Part shown: positions 11,806 to 21,710 of the stretch, piece after piece | Numbering within the stretch: the stretch's first letter is position 1 | Layout: every line of letters begins with the position of its first letter | Assembly: GCA_964035575.1 (NCBI GenBank) | Contig: OZ037915.1 | Coordinates: forward strand, 310,001 to 374,000 | Source of the DNA: Rhynchopus sp. YZ270_cl-10 | Taxonomy: Eukaryota; Euglenozoa; Diplonemea; Diplonemida; Diplonemidae | Direction of reading: 5' to 3' | Length of the DNA: 64,000 bases | The notes under the pieces: generated by a model | Seen by the model: only the letters and a program-made list of their open reading frames with translations | Databases searched by the model: none | Told to the model about the DNA's origin: nothing | Made by a program: the position numbers and the translations under genes

Positions 11806-12289
11806 TTTTTTTTTGTGTTTTGGGGGTTTTTTTCTGTATGGTGTGGGTGTACCGTTCTATTCGCCCTATATCCGGATCCGAATATAGGCCAAATATGCAT
11901 TCGCCGTCTAGGTATGTCTAGTGGGGTTAAGGGGGCGGGAGGGATCTTTTAAAGGAAAAGGAAGAAGACAAGCCTAGCGAAGGTGTTGACTCACAGAGGC
12001 ATCCTAATGCCTTAGAGATATGGCCTATCTCATAAACAATGGGATGGGTGCCATGCTGGAAAGAAATGAAGGAAGCAGAGAGACAATACGAACCGTTCAG
12101 ACCGATGCTCGAATGGATCAACAACCCACCACACAACCAGGACGCATCGTGCACGATAACGAAGGTCAGGAAAGGGAAGAGAAGAGGAGAGAACTGCATA
12201 CACTCTGAATCTTCTGATAACGAAGAAGAAGAATCCGAAGAAAGCTCCGACGCCGGTACGTTTAGGGGGTAGACCTGCACATACTGCGG
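11806..12289. other. Intergenic region
   Basis: It contains the A-rich leader of the EF-hand gene (acceptor-like CATACAG about 36 bases before the ATG). A stretch at 12039-12270 reads on the plus strand into an acidic peptide (SSDNEEEESEESSD) and may belong to the transposon relic that follows. Nothing else is recognised. Confidence 0.4.
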
Positions 12290-12800
12290 AGCAATTTTAT
12301 ACGAACGCGAGGAACATGAAGAAGAAGCTGTCCCGCAAAGAACACCAAATAACTCTCCTCAACTGCGAGATTGACCCGCCTCCGGAAGGAAGTAGAGAGA
12401 CTCACCCACCAAAAATGAAAAAATTTGGTGTGACAAAGAACGGCGTAGACCCGTAGGACAGAAGAAGGTGGACCTGCGAATGCAAAGCAAATGCTAGGAC
12501 CATTACCGACAAGACGATCATTCTGATCTTGGACAGCGCAAGGGGTCACATCGCACAGGCGTCGTTGCAAGCAATGCGGGATAGTAATATTATCTGCGAA
12601 GTGATTCCCGGAGGACTGACGACCCACCTCCAGCGGCTCGATATTTATTATTTCGGTCTGATGAAGTGTCATTTCGACCGCTTCGCAGAAATCTGGCACA
12701 GGGAGGTGAGCAAGACAGAGCCGCGCCGCGAATGCCTTATCCGAAGAAGTGAGGTGACCCACAACAGAACCATGGAGGAGTGCAGCACGCTGGCTGCAGA
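12290..12800 (+). mobile_element. Decayed pogo/Tigger-like DNA transposon (DDE fragment)
   Basis: From about 12430 the plus strand reads TIILILDSARGHI..., EVIPGGLTTHLQRLDI... and MKCHFDRFAEIW. This is the DDE core of Tc1-pogo superfamily transposases (LLLDSAxSH, PGGLTSLLQPLD). An in-frame stop at about 12454, lack of an N-terminal DNA-binding domain and lack of visible terminal repeats mark it as a relic. It is one of only two transposase sequences in the window, and both are on the plus strand. Confidence 0.7.
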
Positions 12801-14187
12801 CAATCCAGTCTGCGGACGATCCCGGGGTGGAGGTGGGTGGTGCGGGCGAAGGTGGATCCGACGTCGTGGGCCACGGGCATGGAGGGGAACCCACGCTAGA
12901 AGGGGTTAAGCCAGAGCTACGGAAAAAAGTATGCTTGTGTCTCTTCCTTTTTTTTATCGTTCTTGTTTTGCATTGATGCATTCCACAGTATTCACATTGA
13001 CCTCGAGCCCATATTGCGTACTTCTTCAAGTTCTTGCGTAGTTGTTACTTCTAAATAATTATTTCCCCTGTTATTTTCTAAATTTGTAAAATAATTTTAC
13101 GCTCAATCTCAAGAATGCAGGAGAACATCTCATAAGGAAATCCATCCCACAGAGAGTGACGTGTTGCCGCATGATTTGGAGGAGAAAAGGCTTCTCCGCC
13201 GAGCATGTGGCGCAAGGTGCAACGATTGAGCTTTGCATGGTAAGACTGCATCCATCACGGCGACAGTCGTCTCCATTGCACAAAGACGGAAAAAAAGTGA
13301 ACCGAGAAGCAAATTGGGTGTCGTCTTGGCTTGCTCCACGTCCCAGTGCTGTCTCTCTCTATATCAAAGAACATACGGATTCCTTTTTTTTGGTTGTACT
13401 AATTCTATTGTGTGTGGTATAAAGAACCCCCACTCCACAAACCCGAACCTGCAATACAAAAAGCCCGCTCTGCAATAAAACTTTGCTACAGCGACTTTTG
13501 CAGGGGGTCGACGATCCAATAAAAGTTGACTTCAAATACAAACATCCCACGTCGATCCGCTAACCATGCAGTCCTACAATCCATTTCGTGGCTTACATCC
13601 TATAAAATAAAATGGAAAGTTGTAAAGCAGACTGAAAGAGTCACGCCATTGCAGATACTGCATTGCACTGTGCGCACCCTGGGACAGCCTGCTCTACAAA
13701 TTTGCTTATTGGCCCACATCATGCACAGCTCTCACGCCACTCGGGGGGTGTGGTTGTGTTTGCAGCAGTGGTGCTGGCAGCGTGCCTGGCCTCGCCTGCT
13801 GCACTGTTGCATGCATCCAGTTATTCCAGGCAGCCACAGGACTGGAAGATACATGCAACAAAAATATAAAACAACGTATTTTTCTTTCAAGGAGAATTGC
13901 TGAGATGGGAAGTGAGTGCTACGTGACAGCTTGTACCCACCTGCGAAAGAATGTTAGCAAGGTCCCTTCTTCTACAAACGTAAAAAAGCGTAAAAACATA
14001 ACAAAACCACAACACACCACACTGAATAAACATCAGAGCACGTACCTGCAGATCCACAGTTGTTGCACATACAGTGCACACACCCGAAGGCAAAGAAGAC
14101 AAACATTTTACATATCCCAAATATTCGTCTTTGTGATCAAGATCTTGACAATTCCCACAAAAACGTGGACCACATTACAAACCGATG
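12801..14187. other. Intergenic region with gene fragments and repeats
   Basis: It holds a partial F2 repeat (13519-13600) and the WSC-gene fragment at 13680-13806. The stretch 13110-13300 is more GC-rich but broken in all frames. No intact gene is seen. Confidence 0.45.
13680..13806 (+). pseudogene. Fragment of a WSC-family membrane region
   Basis: About 75 bases (13733-13806) match the reverse complement of about 430-505 in the first gene, reading SGGVVVFAAVVLAACLASPA. The preceding bases (13684-13715) resemble the codons for NSLLYKFAFG from the same protein. In the intact gene the two blocks come in the opposite order, so the fragment is rearranged or derives from another paralogue. Its orientation is also inverted relative to all functional genes. 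Confidence 0.65.
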
Positions 14188-15297
14188 CTACCAGTCTTCA
14201 CCGACTTCTGTCACGTTGCTGAGTGGCGAAAGATCCAGAGTGGTTAAACCTTTGCAGTCGTAGAGAAAGTAGCAACCGATGCGCGTCAAGTTGCTGAGTG
14301 GCGAAAGATCCAGAGTGGTTAAGCCTTCGCAGCCGCCGAGAAAGTAGTCATCGATTTCTGTCACGTTGCTGAGTGGTGAAAGATCCAGAGTGGTTAAGCC
14401 TTCGCAGTCGTAGAGAAAGCCTTCATCGATGTGCGTCAAGTTGCTGAGTGGCGAAAGATCCAGAGTGGTTAAGCCTTTGCAGCCGCTGAGAAAGTGTTCA
14501 TCGATGTGCGTCAAGTTGCTGAGTGGCGAAAGATCCAGAGTGGTTAAGCCTTTGCAGCCGCTGAGAAAGCTGCCATCGATGCGCGTCAAGTTGCTGAGTG
14601 GCGAAAGATCCAGAGTGGTTAAGCCTTCGCAGTCGTAGAGAAAGTATCTACCGATGCGCGTCAAGTTGCTGAGTGGCGAAAGATCCAGAGTGGTTAAGCC
14701 TTTGCAGTCGTAGAGAAAGCCTTCATCGATGTGCGTCAAGTTGCTGAGTGGCGAAAGATCCAGAGTGGTTAAGCCTTCGCAGGCTCTGAGAAAGTATCTA
14801 CCGATGCGCGACAAGTTGCTGAGTGGCGAAAGATCCAGAGTGGTTAAGCCTTTGCAGTCGTTGAGAAAGTGTTCATCGATGTGCGTCAAGTTGCTGAGTG
14901 GCGAAAGATCCAGAGTGGTTAAGCCTTTGCAGCCGCTGAGAAAGCTGCCATCGATGTGCCTCAAGTTGCTGAGTGGCGAAAGATCCAGAGTGGTTAAGCC
15001 TTCGCAGCCGCCGAGAAAGCCTTCATCGATGTGCGTCAAGTTGCTGAGTGGCGAAAGATCCAGAGTGGTTAAGCCTTTGCAGCAGCTGAGAAAGTAGTCA
15101 CCGACTTCTGTCAAGTTGCTGAGTGGCGAAAGATCCAGAGTGGTTAAGCCTTCGCAGTCGTAGAGAAAGTATCTACCGATGCGCGTAAAGTTGCTGAGTG
15201 GCGAAAGATCCAGAGTGGTTAAGCCTTTGCAACCGCTGAGAAAGAAGCTACTGATGCGCGTCAAGTTGCTGAGTGGCGAAAGATCCAGAGTGGTTAC
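14188..15297 (-). CDS. Leucine-rich-repeat protein, near-identical 25-residue repeats (5' end missing)
   Basis: About 14 tandem units of exactly 75 bp encode repeats of the form LTTLDLSPLSN followed by a variable (L/V)T(R/H/E)I(G/D) and a (Y/G/H)FL...C(K/E)G segment. They resemble the BspA-like/LRR_5 class common in protist surface or secreted proteins. The protein ends VTEVGEDW before a stop at 14188. No ATG lies in frame within the array, and the frame opens only after a stop in AT-rich sequence at about 15330, so the 5' part is absent, misassembled or in another exon. The frameworks are almost identical while two short positions vary in a few alternative states, suggesting recent unequal exchange or gene conversion. 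The nearby assembly gap makes copy number uncertain. Confidence 0.75.
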   Translation of the reverse strand, partial: VTTLDLSPLSNLTRISSFFLSGCKGLTTLDLSPLSNFTRIGRYFLYDCEGLTTLDLSPLSNLTEVGDYFLSCCKGLTTLDLSPLSNLTHIDEGFLGGCEGLTTLDLSPLSNLRHIDGSFLSGCKGLTTLDLSPLSNLTHIDEHFLNDCKGLTTLDLSPLSNLSRIGRYFLRACEGLTTLDLSPLSNLTHIDEGFLYDCKGLTTLDLSPLSNLTRIGRYFLYDCEGLTTLDLSPLSNLTRIDGSFLSGCKGLTTLDLSPLSNLTHIDEHFLSGCKGLTTLDLSPLSNLTHIDEGFLYDCEGLTTLDLSPLSNVTEIDDYFLGGCEGLTTLDLSPLSNLTRIGCYFLYDCKGLTTLDLSPLSNVTEVGEDW

Positions 15298-15495
15298 AGT
15301 CCCGCCTCTAATTAGTGAATTTCTAATTTATAAATTCGACCAAATCTGAAAATATTTAATTAGCGACTTTATAAATTAGAACGTCACTAATTAAGATTTT
15401 ATAAATTAGCTTGTCCACCCAAATCCCAGTCTGAATCTCTACAAGACTATCTGCATCTTTCTCTCCGACCATCATGTCTGTCTCCACCACGGAAT
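15298..15495. other. AT-rich inverted repeats before the gap
   Basis: Short motifs TAATTAG, TTATAAATTAG and GACTTTATAAATTAG repeat in both orientations between 15310 and 15410. The segment nearest the gap (15411-15495) is more complex and could be the 3' part of the next gene or unrelated. Confidence 0.4.
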
Positions 15496-15695
15496 NNNNN
15501 NNNNNNNNNNNNNNNNNNNNNNNNNNNNNNNNNNNNNNNNNNNNNNNNNNNNNNNNNNNNNNNNNNNNNNNNNNNNNNNNNNNNNNNNNNNNNNNNNNNN
15601 NNNNNNNNNNNNNNNNNNNNNNNNNNNNNNNNNNNNNNNNNNNNNNNNNNNNNNNNNNNNNNNNNNNNNNNNNNNNNNNNNNNNNNNNNNNNNNN
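15496..15695. other. Assembly gap (200 N)
   Basis: A run of exactly 200 N marks a scaffold join of unknown true size. It interrupts the gene that starts at 16629 and may hide the LRR gene's start. Confidence 0.99.
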
Positions 15696-16629
15696 CAGGA
15701 ACGCTCGGTAGGCTCGCGGTAGTACACAGAGGTGGGGCGTGTGTTCCGCTTCGTCCGCTGCATCCACGGGTCCTGCGCCATCAGAGGGTACTCGTACTTC
15801 TCCTTGTACTGCGTCTGGTACTCGTCGTGCTGGATCGGCTCCGTCCACTGTTCCATCGGGCGGAACGGGTTGCGCACATCCGTCCCCGTCTTCGGGTCGA
15901 ACCGTTCTATCCGCCCCCTCTGCACTTCACGCGCCGCACTGTTTCGCAGCACCTTTTGTCTAAATTTTGTGTCACTGTCCAAAATATCCTGCCCCCCAGG
16001 TGCGTATTCGAAACTAATTCTTCTCCGCCTGTAGAGGAATAAAAGGGAATAGGTTGGATAAGGAAAATTTGAGTCATCAAATGAAAACTGTAGTTATTAA
16101 TGCAGGCACCTCCGACTGACCCACCGTACGATGCCAGCTATCCGGATGAAAGCATCAGTACCCTGCTGCCAACAACAGAATATGTAAAAGGAAACCTAAT
16201 AACTTGCCCGTACCGTAAGAGAACGAGGGCGGTACACAATGAAAGTAGAGTTGAAATACAAAGCCCTCTCGTGAACAGTGCACCTTGGTGCTATACCGGG
16301 GTGGACACCCAACCATGCAGTCCTACAATCCATTTCGTGGTTTACATCTGAATGAAATGTGTATGGCATGTTGCTTGGATGGCCGGAGCAGTGTTTTTAT
16401 TTTTTTGGGGAGGGGATAAATATTTACATACCACATAGCATATTGCCTCCACCCCGTGTTGTAGTCCACGGGCTTCATATTCTCGCTTCCTGTCAAAATG
16501 AAGAAGGTGTGCAGAGGACATATGGCTGTGTATTTACATACGTAATTTAAAAGAGTCATTTCGCAAATAGGCAGGCGTAATCGCCTTCGACCATTGTGTC
16601 CCGTTCGGGCGCGCAAACGATTTGGACAT
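15696..16629 (-). CDS. Small basic protein of unknown function, three exons, cut by the gap
   Basis: Exon 1 (16542-16629) starts MSKSFARPNGTQWSKAITPA. Exon 2 is only 58 nt (16432-16489), reading SENMKPVDYNTGWRQYAM. Exon 3 (from 15974 into the gap) continues DTKFRQKVLRNSAAREVQRG to NPFRPMEQWTEPIQHDEYQ and beyond. Both donors are GTATGTAAAT, the acceptors are TTTTGACAG and TTTTGGACAG, and phases 1 and 2 match across all joins. An acceptor-like CCCCAG lies 14 bases before the ATG. I do not recognise the family. The many Trp/Tyr/Pro/Arg and YxxxY motifs, without signal peptide or membrane segment, recall small structural (for example axonemal) proteins, but this is a guess. Intron 2 holds an F2 repeat (16251-16349). 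Confidence 0.7.
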
Positions 16630-16886
16630 TGTTAGTTCCTTCTCTGGGGTGGGTGGGGTGATTGGTGGGAATCGGGATGGGGATTGGAGTGGGATGAATG
16701 GATAGGAGCAATACAGCAAGACCCCTGACTATATGGGTATGTCCCAGCCTGGAGTCCATCACGCTTGCGTGAGCTCTCCTTAAAAGGCAAAACAGTCGGG
16801 AAGACAGTGTGAAAACCACCAAAAAACCTTCTAGAGCAACGTCAAGCTCAGTCACTACAAAGAGACTGGGAAGGTGAGGTGACAAA
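16630..16886. other. Intergenic spacer
   Basis: A G-rich stretch (16655-16690) is followed by a mixed-composition stretch without coding signal. No feature is recognised. Confidence 0.4.
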
Positions 16887-17245
16887 GGGAAGGCTCGTTT
16901 TTCCATTTAATGTTACAAAGTAACAATAAAGGGGGGGGAGGGGGTCCGACCGAAATCCGGGGAAAAAACTTTTTTTTTTGTAACAATGGCGGGAAAAAGT
17001 GGCTTTTTCCAACAACAAGAACTTGTCCATTTCGGCAGATTGACCCCACCACAGTGCGGACGGATTCCGGAAATGCAAATGCGGGTGTTTTCGGATGTGC
17101 ACGTCCACTGCGCCTTGTTGTTACAATAAATGAAAATTCGGAAAAACGGTTTTTCCGTGTAACATAGGGGGTGGGGAGGGGGGGGTCACCGGTAAAAATG
17201 GTTTATTGTTACTTTGTAACATTAAAAGGAAAAACGAGCCTTCCC
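16887..17245. mobile_element. MITE, 359 bp, TIR GGGAAGGCTCGTTTTTCC
   Basis: The ends are inverted copies for about 45 bp, including an internal GTTACAAAGTAAC. They are flanked by AAA on both sides, consistent with a 3-bp target duplication but low in information. There is no coding capacity. The centre has long G and T runs. Confidence 0.75.
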
Positions 17246-17384
17246 AAAGAAGAAAAAAACCCTCTCTTCGGCAATGCATTTTGAGTACTCCCCTTGAGGA
17301 TGAGCTCTACATTTTTTTGTAGGTATTTTTCAGTGCATTTGCATCAGGATGTGTGTGGCACTATTTGTTTTTTCTCCCCCCCCA

Positions 17385-17420
<36 letters not shown>

Positions 17421-18362
17421 CATTTTTGAACAAAAACGTCGAATATGGATAACGCCAAACACAACCCTCTCATCCTATGTTTTTTTCGAAGCTGACTCCC
17501 TCTTATAATCAGAGAAAGTCAAAAGGAGAAGAGGATACAGGCATCCATATCGACAATACCAAACGAGAGGTGGACAAAACACAGAGAGGGGAGATGAAGG
17601 GGGAAAAGGGGGAGAAAGATATCACATAAAAAAAGAGCAAAAGAAAGATACGAGAAAAGAAAAAAAAGACACACACACACACACCCAACGTTTTATATAA
17701 AAGAAACCCTGCAACGAAGAAATAAAAGGGGGTTTGGGCAAGAGAGAAAATCGAAACTAAAATAACACCCCCTCGCCGGCCCCTAATTATTCACTTCGTC
17801 TTTTTTGGTACGTTGGTTGTTGGTACAGCCTGTGCCCAGGGGCGTGTTTCAAGACGGGTAGTTAAAGGTCGCTATGTCAGGTACCCCACCCCACCTTACG
17901 TAAACTAATCTGAGATACACACGCCTCACAAAGACCGCAAAAACCCGAAAGGAGTGATACTTAATGAGGATATGAGCAACAACCAGACTTTGCCTCGTAA
18001 TTCAGCCTGAATCCATTACCCTCCCCCCTGAGCACATACACGAGGCTGCACCTTTTTTTCATAAAGTAAACACAAAAAGGGGGGAAAATGGGTTATTTGT
18101 TATGCACTATGAACGGAGGTCAGGACTTCCCTCCTTCATAGAACCGTTCTCCACAGAACAACCAAAGAAATGTAAGCTTTCAAATGCAAAAGGTGACCAC
18201 CTTTTAACCCACTACCCCCAGAGAGGGGTAGGCACTTAACCAGAGGGTGGTTCACATTCACACCGATCGCAAGGATTGGGAGAGGGGGAGTTGAATAGGG
18301 AAATACGGTATAATATTTTTTTGTTTTGTTTTTGTTGAGAAAAAGACTCCATTTAGTTCCTC
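17246..18362. other. Intergenic region with homopolymers
   Basis: It contains poly-T of about 34 bases (17387-17420), a (CA)n run at about 17670 and a partial F3-like motif at about 17285-17315. About 17810-18010 is of mixed composition without an open frame. No gene is seen. Confidence 0.4.
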
Positions 18363-20990
18363 CTACTGCAGCCCAAGGATCTGGTCGGCCCACTTCAACC
18401 ACTGTATTATTTTTTTGATGATTTTTTTTGAAAAAATCTCCCCAATTTTGATGAAAAAAAGAAGAAAAAAAAGACATACCACATCATCCGATGGGATCAT
18501 CGCTTCGACAGACCCCTTCTCGGTGCCACCAGCCTGCAGGTCTGGGATGGTCATGTAGCTGCTGCCGCCGCCACAGCGCATCATGGCAGATCCGTTTGGT
18601 GTGAAGTACTCGTTGTTGGCGAGGAGGGGCATCGAGGCAAGGCCCCCTGGTGGGCAGCCGCCTGCTGCAGGGCTGTAGACGCTATCGTAGAGAACGATGC
18701 ATTTGTTGTTCTGGAAGTGGTGGGCGTGGGAGCAGCCTGCCTCAGTGGAGCCGACGCAGGGCGGGGTGCCGGTCTTGAAGGACCACGTGTTGATGCAGTT
18801 CTGGCCGTCGTATTTGTGGACGAGGTTGAGGTTGTTCCCGTATTTGCTGTCGTGCCCGCCGTAGTCCTGCTTGAGTCCTTCCCCGTAGATCACGTTGTGG
18901 TGGATGTTGTACCAGCTGGAGCCATCATCGTTGTCGAATCCCTGAGATCCGCCGTAGTTTGCGATGATGACGTTCTGCGTGATGTCGCTGAAGGCAGGGT
19001 TCCATCCAGGCTTGCCTGCGCCGTCGCGGACGTCGGTCCAGAAAAGCTGGCGGTCCCATGAGTTGATCGGGCCGTGGTCGCCACTCTGCCTGCATTGGTT
19101 GAAAATGACGTTCTTCGCAACAGTGTTGCCACCTCCAAACCCATCGTTGAAGTTGATCCCCGCCCTCGGCCCGTTAAAGAAAAGGTTGTTCGTAACATTC
19201 GACTGCGCCGTCTTCGCCTGAAACCAACACGAACTCTGCAACTGGAAGATCCCCACCTCACGGCACACATTGTTGATAACCTGAGTGAACCGCGGCTGGT
19301 CCCCATCGGTTCCGTCGTGCTCATCGGTGTACCCCCAGGCTGCCATCGCTGTGTCTCCAATCCAGGTAAAGTTGTTTCCGTCAAGCACCGTGTAACGGTT
19401 GTAGCCACTCAGAAGCACCGCGTTTCCATCCACCCTGACGAAGCTGCATCCACGGAGGGTCGCGTTCTGCGTTCTCTCGAAGAAGACCGCGCCTCCACGG
19501 TGCAGTGCCCAGTCTCCTCCGGAGGGGGGTGCCCAGTTTGCCATGTAGGTGTACTCCGTGTCTCTGAATCCAAGACCCTGGATGGTGACGGCCTTGACGG
19601 GGTCGCCAAAGGTTCCAGACACGTCAACAAGGCGGCGGAGCTTGGTCGCGACAAACTGAAGGTCCTCCGGCGGTGCAGTGCCCGAGGTTGCGTTGTAGTA
19701 GAGGTACAGCTTCGACGTCGCCTTGTTGAAGTACCACTCTGTGGGCGCATCCAGCTCCTCAAAGACGTTCTCGATGTAGAACGTCGGGGTAGGGTCAATC
19801 GCCCCAGTCGTTCCGTTGATCTGCCACCCACGTCCACCCTGCTGTCCTCCCTTCGACCATGTGAACGTTCCCTCATCCTTGTCGTGCTTCTCCACCTCGT
19901 ACATGTTGACAAACCACCCCTGGGCGCGCCATCCAACCACGATGGCGCCGGTCGCGTTTTGGTAGGTCCCGAAGTTGGGAAGCGCGGTTTTGTCGTAGGT
20001 GACACCGGTGGGGAGGACCGGGCCGTTGTAGTATCCGTTTCCACGGTCCATTTCGGACCAGCCTCCAGCGGAGACGTTGCTGCACCAGTAGGACTTAGAG
20101 GACCAGACGCCGTCCTTCACGTCGCTCCACGCGGCGCAGGGGCAGTTCGGGTCGTGCACGGATTTGCAGTTCCCCGAAGCGTATGCGTTGTACTGCCAGA
20201 GAATGCTTGAGTCAAACCCGGACGTCGCTGTCGCGTTCACAAAGACCTGCTCTGCTGCCGGCAGCTTCGCTGGTGCATGCCAATTCTTGATAGCAGAGTT
20301 GCTCAGCCTCCCTGCAGGGCGGATCTCCTGGGTGCCCGACCGTGGGTTGGGGTACCGTGCACGCATCTGCCTGGTGTGCGGCTCCACTGTCATCAACCCG
20401 AGAATCTCCGCCACGCTGGAGTCGACATCGGTCACCCAGACGTTTTTGTTGTTGCTGGTGTCGTGCACCTTCCAGGAGGTCTTCAGGGGGGTGCCCCCGG
20501 AGAGCCACGCCTTCTCGCCGTTGTAGTTCTGGAGGAGCAGGTTGGAGTCCTTCGTGGTCAGCGCGATTGTGTCATCGAGGTAGTGCATGCCGCCACGGAG
20601 GAGAACGTTCTTGACGGAGGTCGTACGGGTCGTGGCGACAGCCTTGGCAACGGTCTTGAAGGGCTTCGTGAGGGACCCATCGTTGACATCGCTTCCGGCA
20701 GAGTAGTCCACGTAGTATGCAGCAGACGGCGTGGGGTAGGACGGCCACGTCTCGCGAGAAGGTGTGGTAGGCTCCGGGACGTCGCACATCGTGTTGAGGT
20801 TGAGCGCGTCAAACACATCCTGCAGAGGCGCGCGTTCGGGGTGTCCCGCTAAGCTTGCCTTGTAAGTGAGAAGTCTGAAGTGGCATTCCGTCGTGTTCTT
20901 CACGTCGCGGAACATCGGGGCAAGAATGGCATCGGAGAGAGAGCTGCCGGAAGCTGTGGCCAGCGCTGTCAGCGCTAGAAGCACTTTCAT
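18363..20990 (-). CDS. Secreted right-handed parallel beta-helix protein
   Basis: Exon 1 (18480-20990, 837 codons) begins with a signal peptide (MKVLLALTALATASG). A short exon 2 (18363-18401) adds WLKWADQILGLQ and a stop; the join is donor GATGTG|GTATGT to acceptor AATACAG in phase 0, for 849 residues. Residues about 110-150 carry the phrase YYVDYSAGSDVNDGSLTKPF, the hallmark opening of pectin-lyase-like beta-helix proteins (xxPFKTxxKAV). Downstream there are many Asn-rich turns (NNVC, NNLFFNG, NVIFNQC, NVIIANYGG, HHNVIYGEG) typical of beta-helix coils. Many N-glycosylation sites (NAT, NGT, NVS) fit secretion. The family includes polysaccharide lyases and glycoside hydrolases; the substrate cannot be told from sequence. 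The 78-nt intron is unusually short. Confidence 0.82.
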   Translation of the reverse strand: MKVLLALTALATASGSSLSDAILAPMFRDVKNTTECHFRLLTYKASLAGHPERAPLQDVFDALNLNTMCDVPEPTTPSRETWPSYPTPSAAYYVDYSAGSDVNDGSLTKPFKTVAKAVATTRTTSVKNVLLRGGMHYLDDTIALTTKDSNLLLQNYNGEKAWLSGGTPLKTSWKVHDTSNNKNVWVTDVDSSVAEILGLMTVEPHTRQMRARYPNPRSGTQEIRPAGRLSNSAIKNWHAPAKLPAAEQVFVNATATSGFDSSILWQYNAYASGNCKSVHDPNCPCAAWSDVKDGVWSSKSYWCSNVSAGGWSEMDRGNGYYNGPVLPTGVTYDKTALPNFGTYQNATGAIVVGWRAQGWFVNMYEVEKHDKDEGTFTWSKGGQQGGRGWQINGTTGAIDPTPTFYIENVFEELDAPTEWYFNKATSKLYLYYNATSGTAPPEDLQFVATKLRRLVDVSGTFGDPVKAVTIQGLGFRDTEYTYMANWAPPSGGDWALHRGGAVFFERTQNATLRGCSFVRVDGNAVLLSGYNRYTVLDGNNFTWIGDTAMAAWGYTDEHDGTDGDQPRFTQVINNVCREVGIFQLQSSCWFQAKTAQSNVTNNLFFNGPRAGINFNDGFGGGNTVAKNVIFNQCRQSGDHGPINSWDRQLFWTDVRDGAGKPGWNPAFSDITQNVIIANYGGSQGFDNDDGSSWYNIHHNVIYGEGLKQDYGGHDSKYGNNLNLVHKYDGQNCINTWSFKTGTPPCVGSTEAGCSHAHHFQNNKCIVLYDSVYSPAAGGCPPGGLASMPLLANNEYFTPNGSAMMRCGGGSSYMTIPDLQAGGTEKGSVEAMIPSDDVVCLFFLLFFIKIGEIFSKKIIKKIIQWLKWADQILGLQ

Positions 20991-21710
20991 TTTTGTTATG
21001 CTTTTTTTTGAATCTGATTTGAGGGCGGGGTAAGGGGAGGAGCGGGAGAGGGAGAGAGAACAGAAATATATCCGTTTCGCTTGATCAGATCTTCGACCGT
21101 TTGTTGCAGTGCACGCTTCCACTGGTGTGGGGTAAGTGTTGAGAAGGAGGAGGAGGGAGGCAAGATACAACAAAATAGCTTTCTTGTTTGTTTTTCACTT
21201 AACTATGTGTGGTAGAAAAGACCCTGGGCTGACACGTTGTGCACAAAAGCGGTGGGACACTCCGTCTTGTCAGAGTTGTGCACCAAACCTGCCAAATATT
21301 CCACCCCAGCTCAAAAGTGAATCCAAAAATGCAGTTCAATAGGTTCAGCGAAGTGTTACACAAATCACCAAACCCCCCAAACCCCTCTGTTCATCCAGCT
21401 TGTCCTGCTCCTGTTTATGCTGCTCCCAACTCTCCAAATCCTTTGTTCCTTTTTTTTGTCCTCTTGCAGCAAACTAAGTAGCGCTCCAAGAGCGCAGTAG
21501 CGGCAGGGGCAATGGGGGGCGGACCTTTTGCCTTTCTCGACTTAATCAAAAACTCTCATTCTGTCTGCATCCAACAGCAGCACCATGCGCAACAATGCAT
21601 TGTCGACCGTAAAGGTAGGTAGGGATGCTCCTGAAGGGATCCTAAAGGAAACTCAGTTTACAGGAATGAAAATACAACTCCAACGAAGCTGCACACAAGA
21701 ATGGCGCAAC
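20991..21710. other. Intergenic region
   Basis: The leader of the beta-helix gene (acceptor-like AAATCAG about 24 bases before the ATG) is followed by unremarkable sequence with no gene or repeat that I recognise. Confidence 0.4.

Noticed and set aside
12262-13029. Minus-strand 255-codon open frame
   Set aside because: It is antisense to the recognisable pogo/Tigger DDE fragment and shows no domain of its own.
14188-15297. CRISPR-like direct repeats in the 75-bp array
   Set aside because: The units encode a clean LRR consensus and lack unique spacers of constant length; the genome is eukaryotic.
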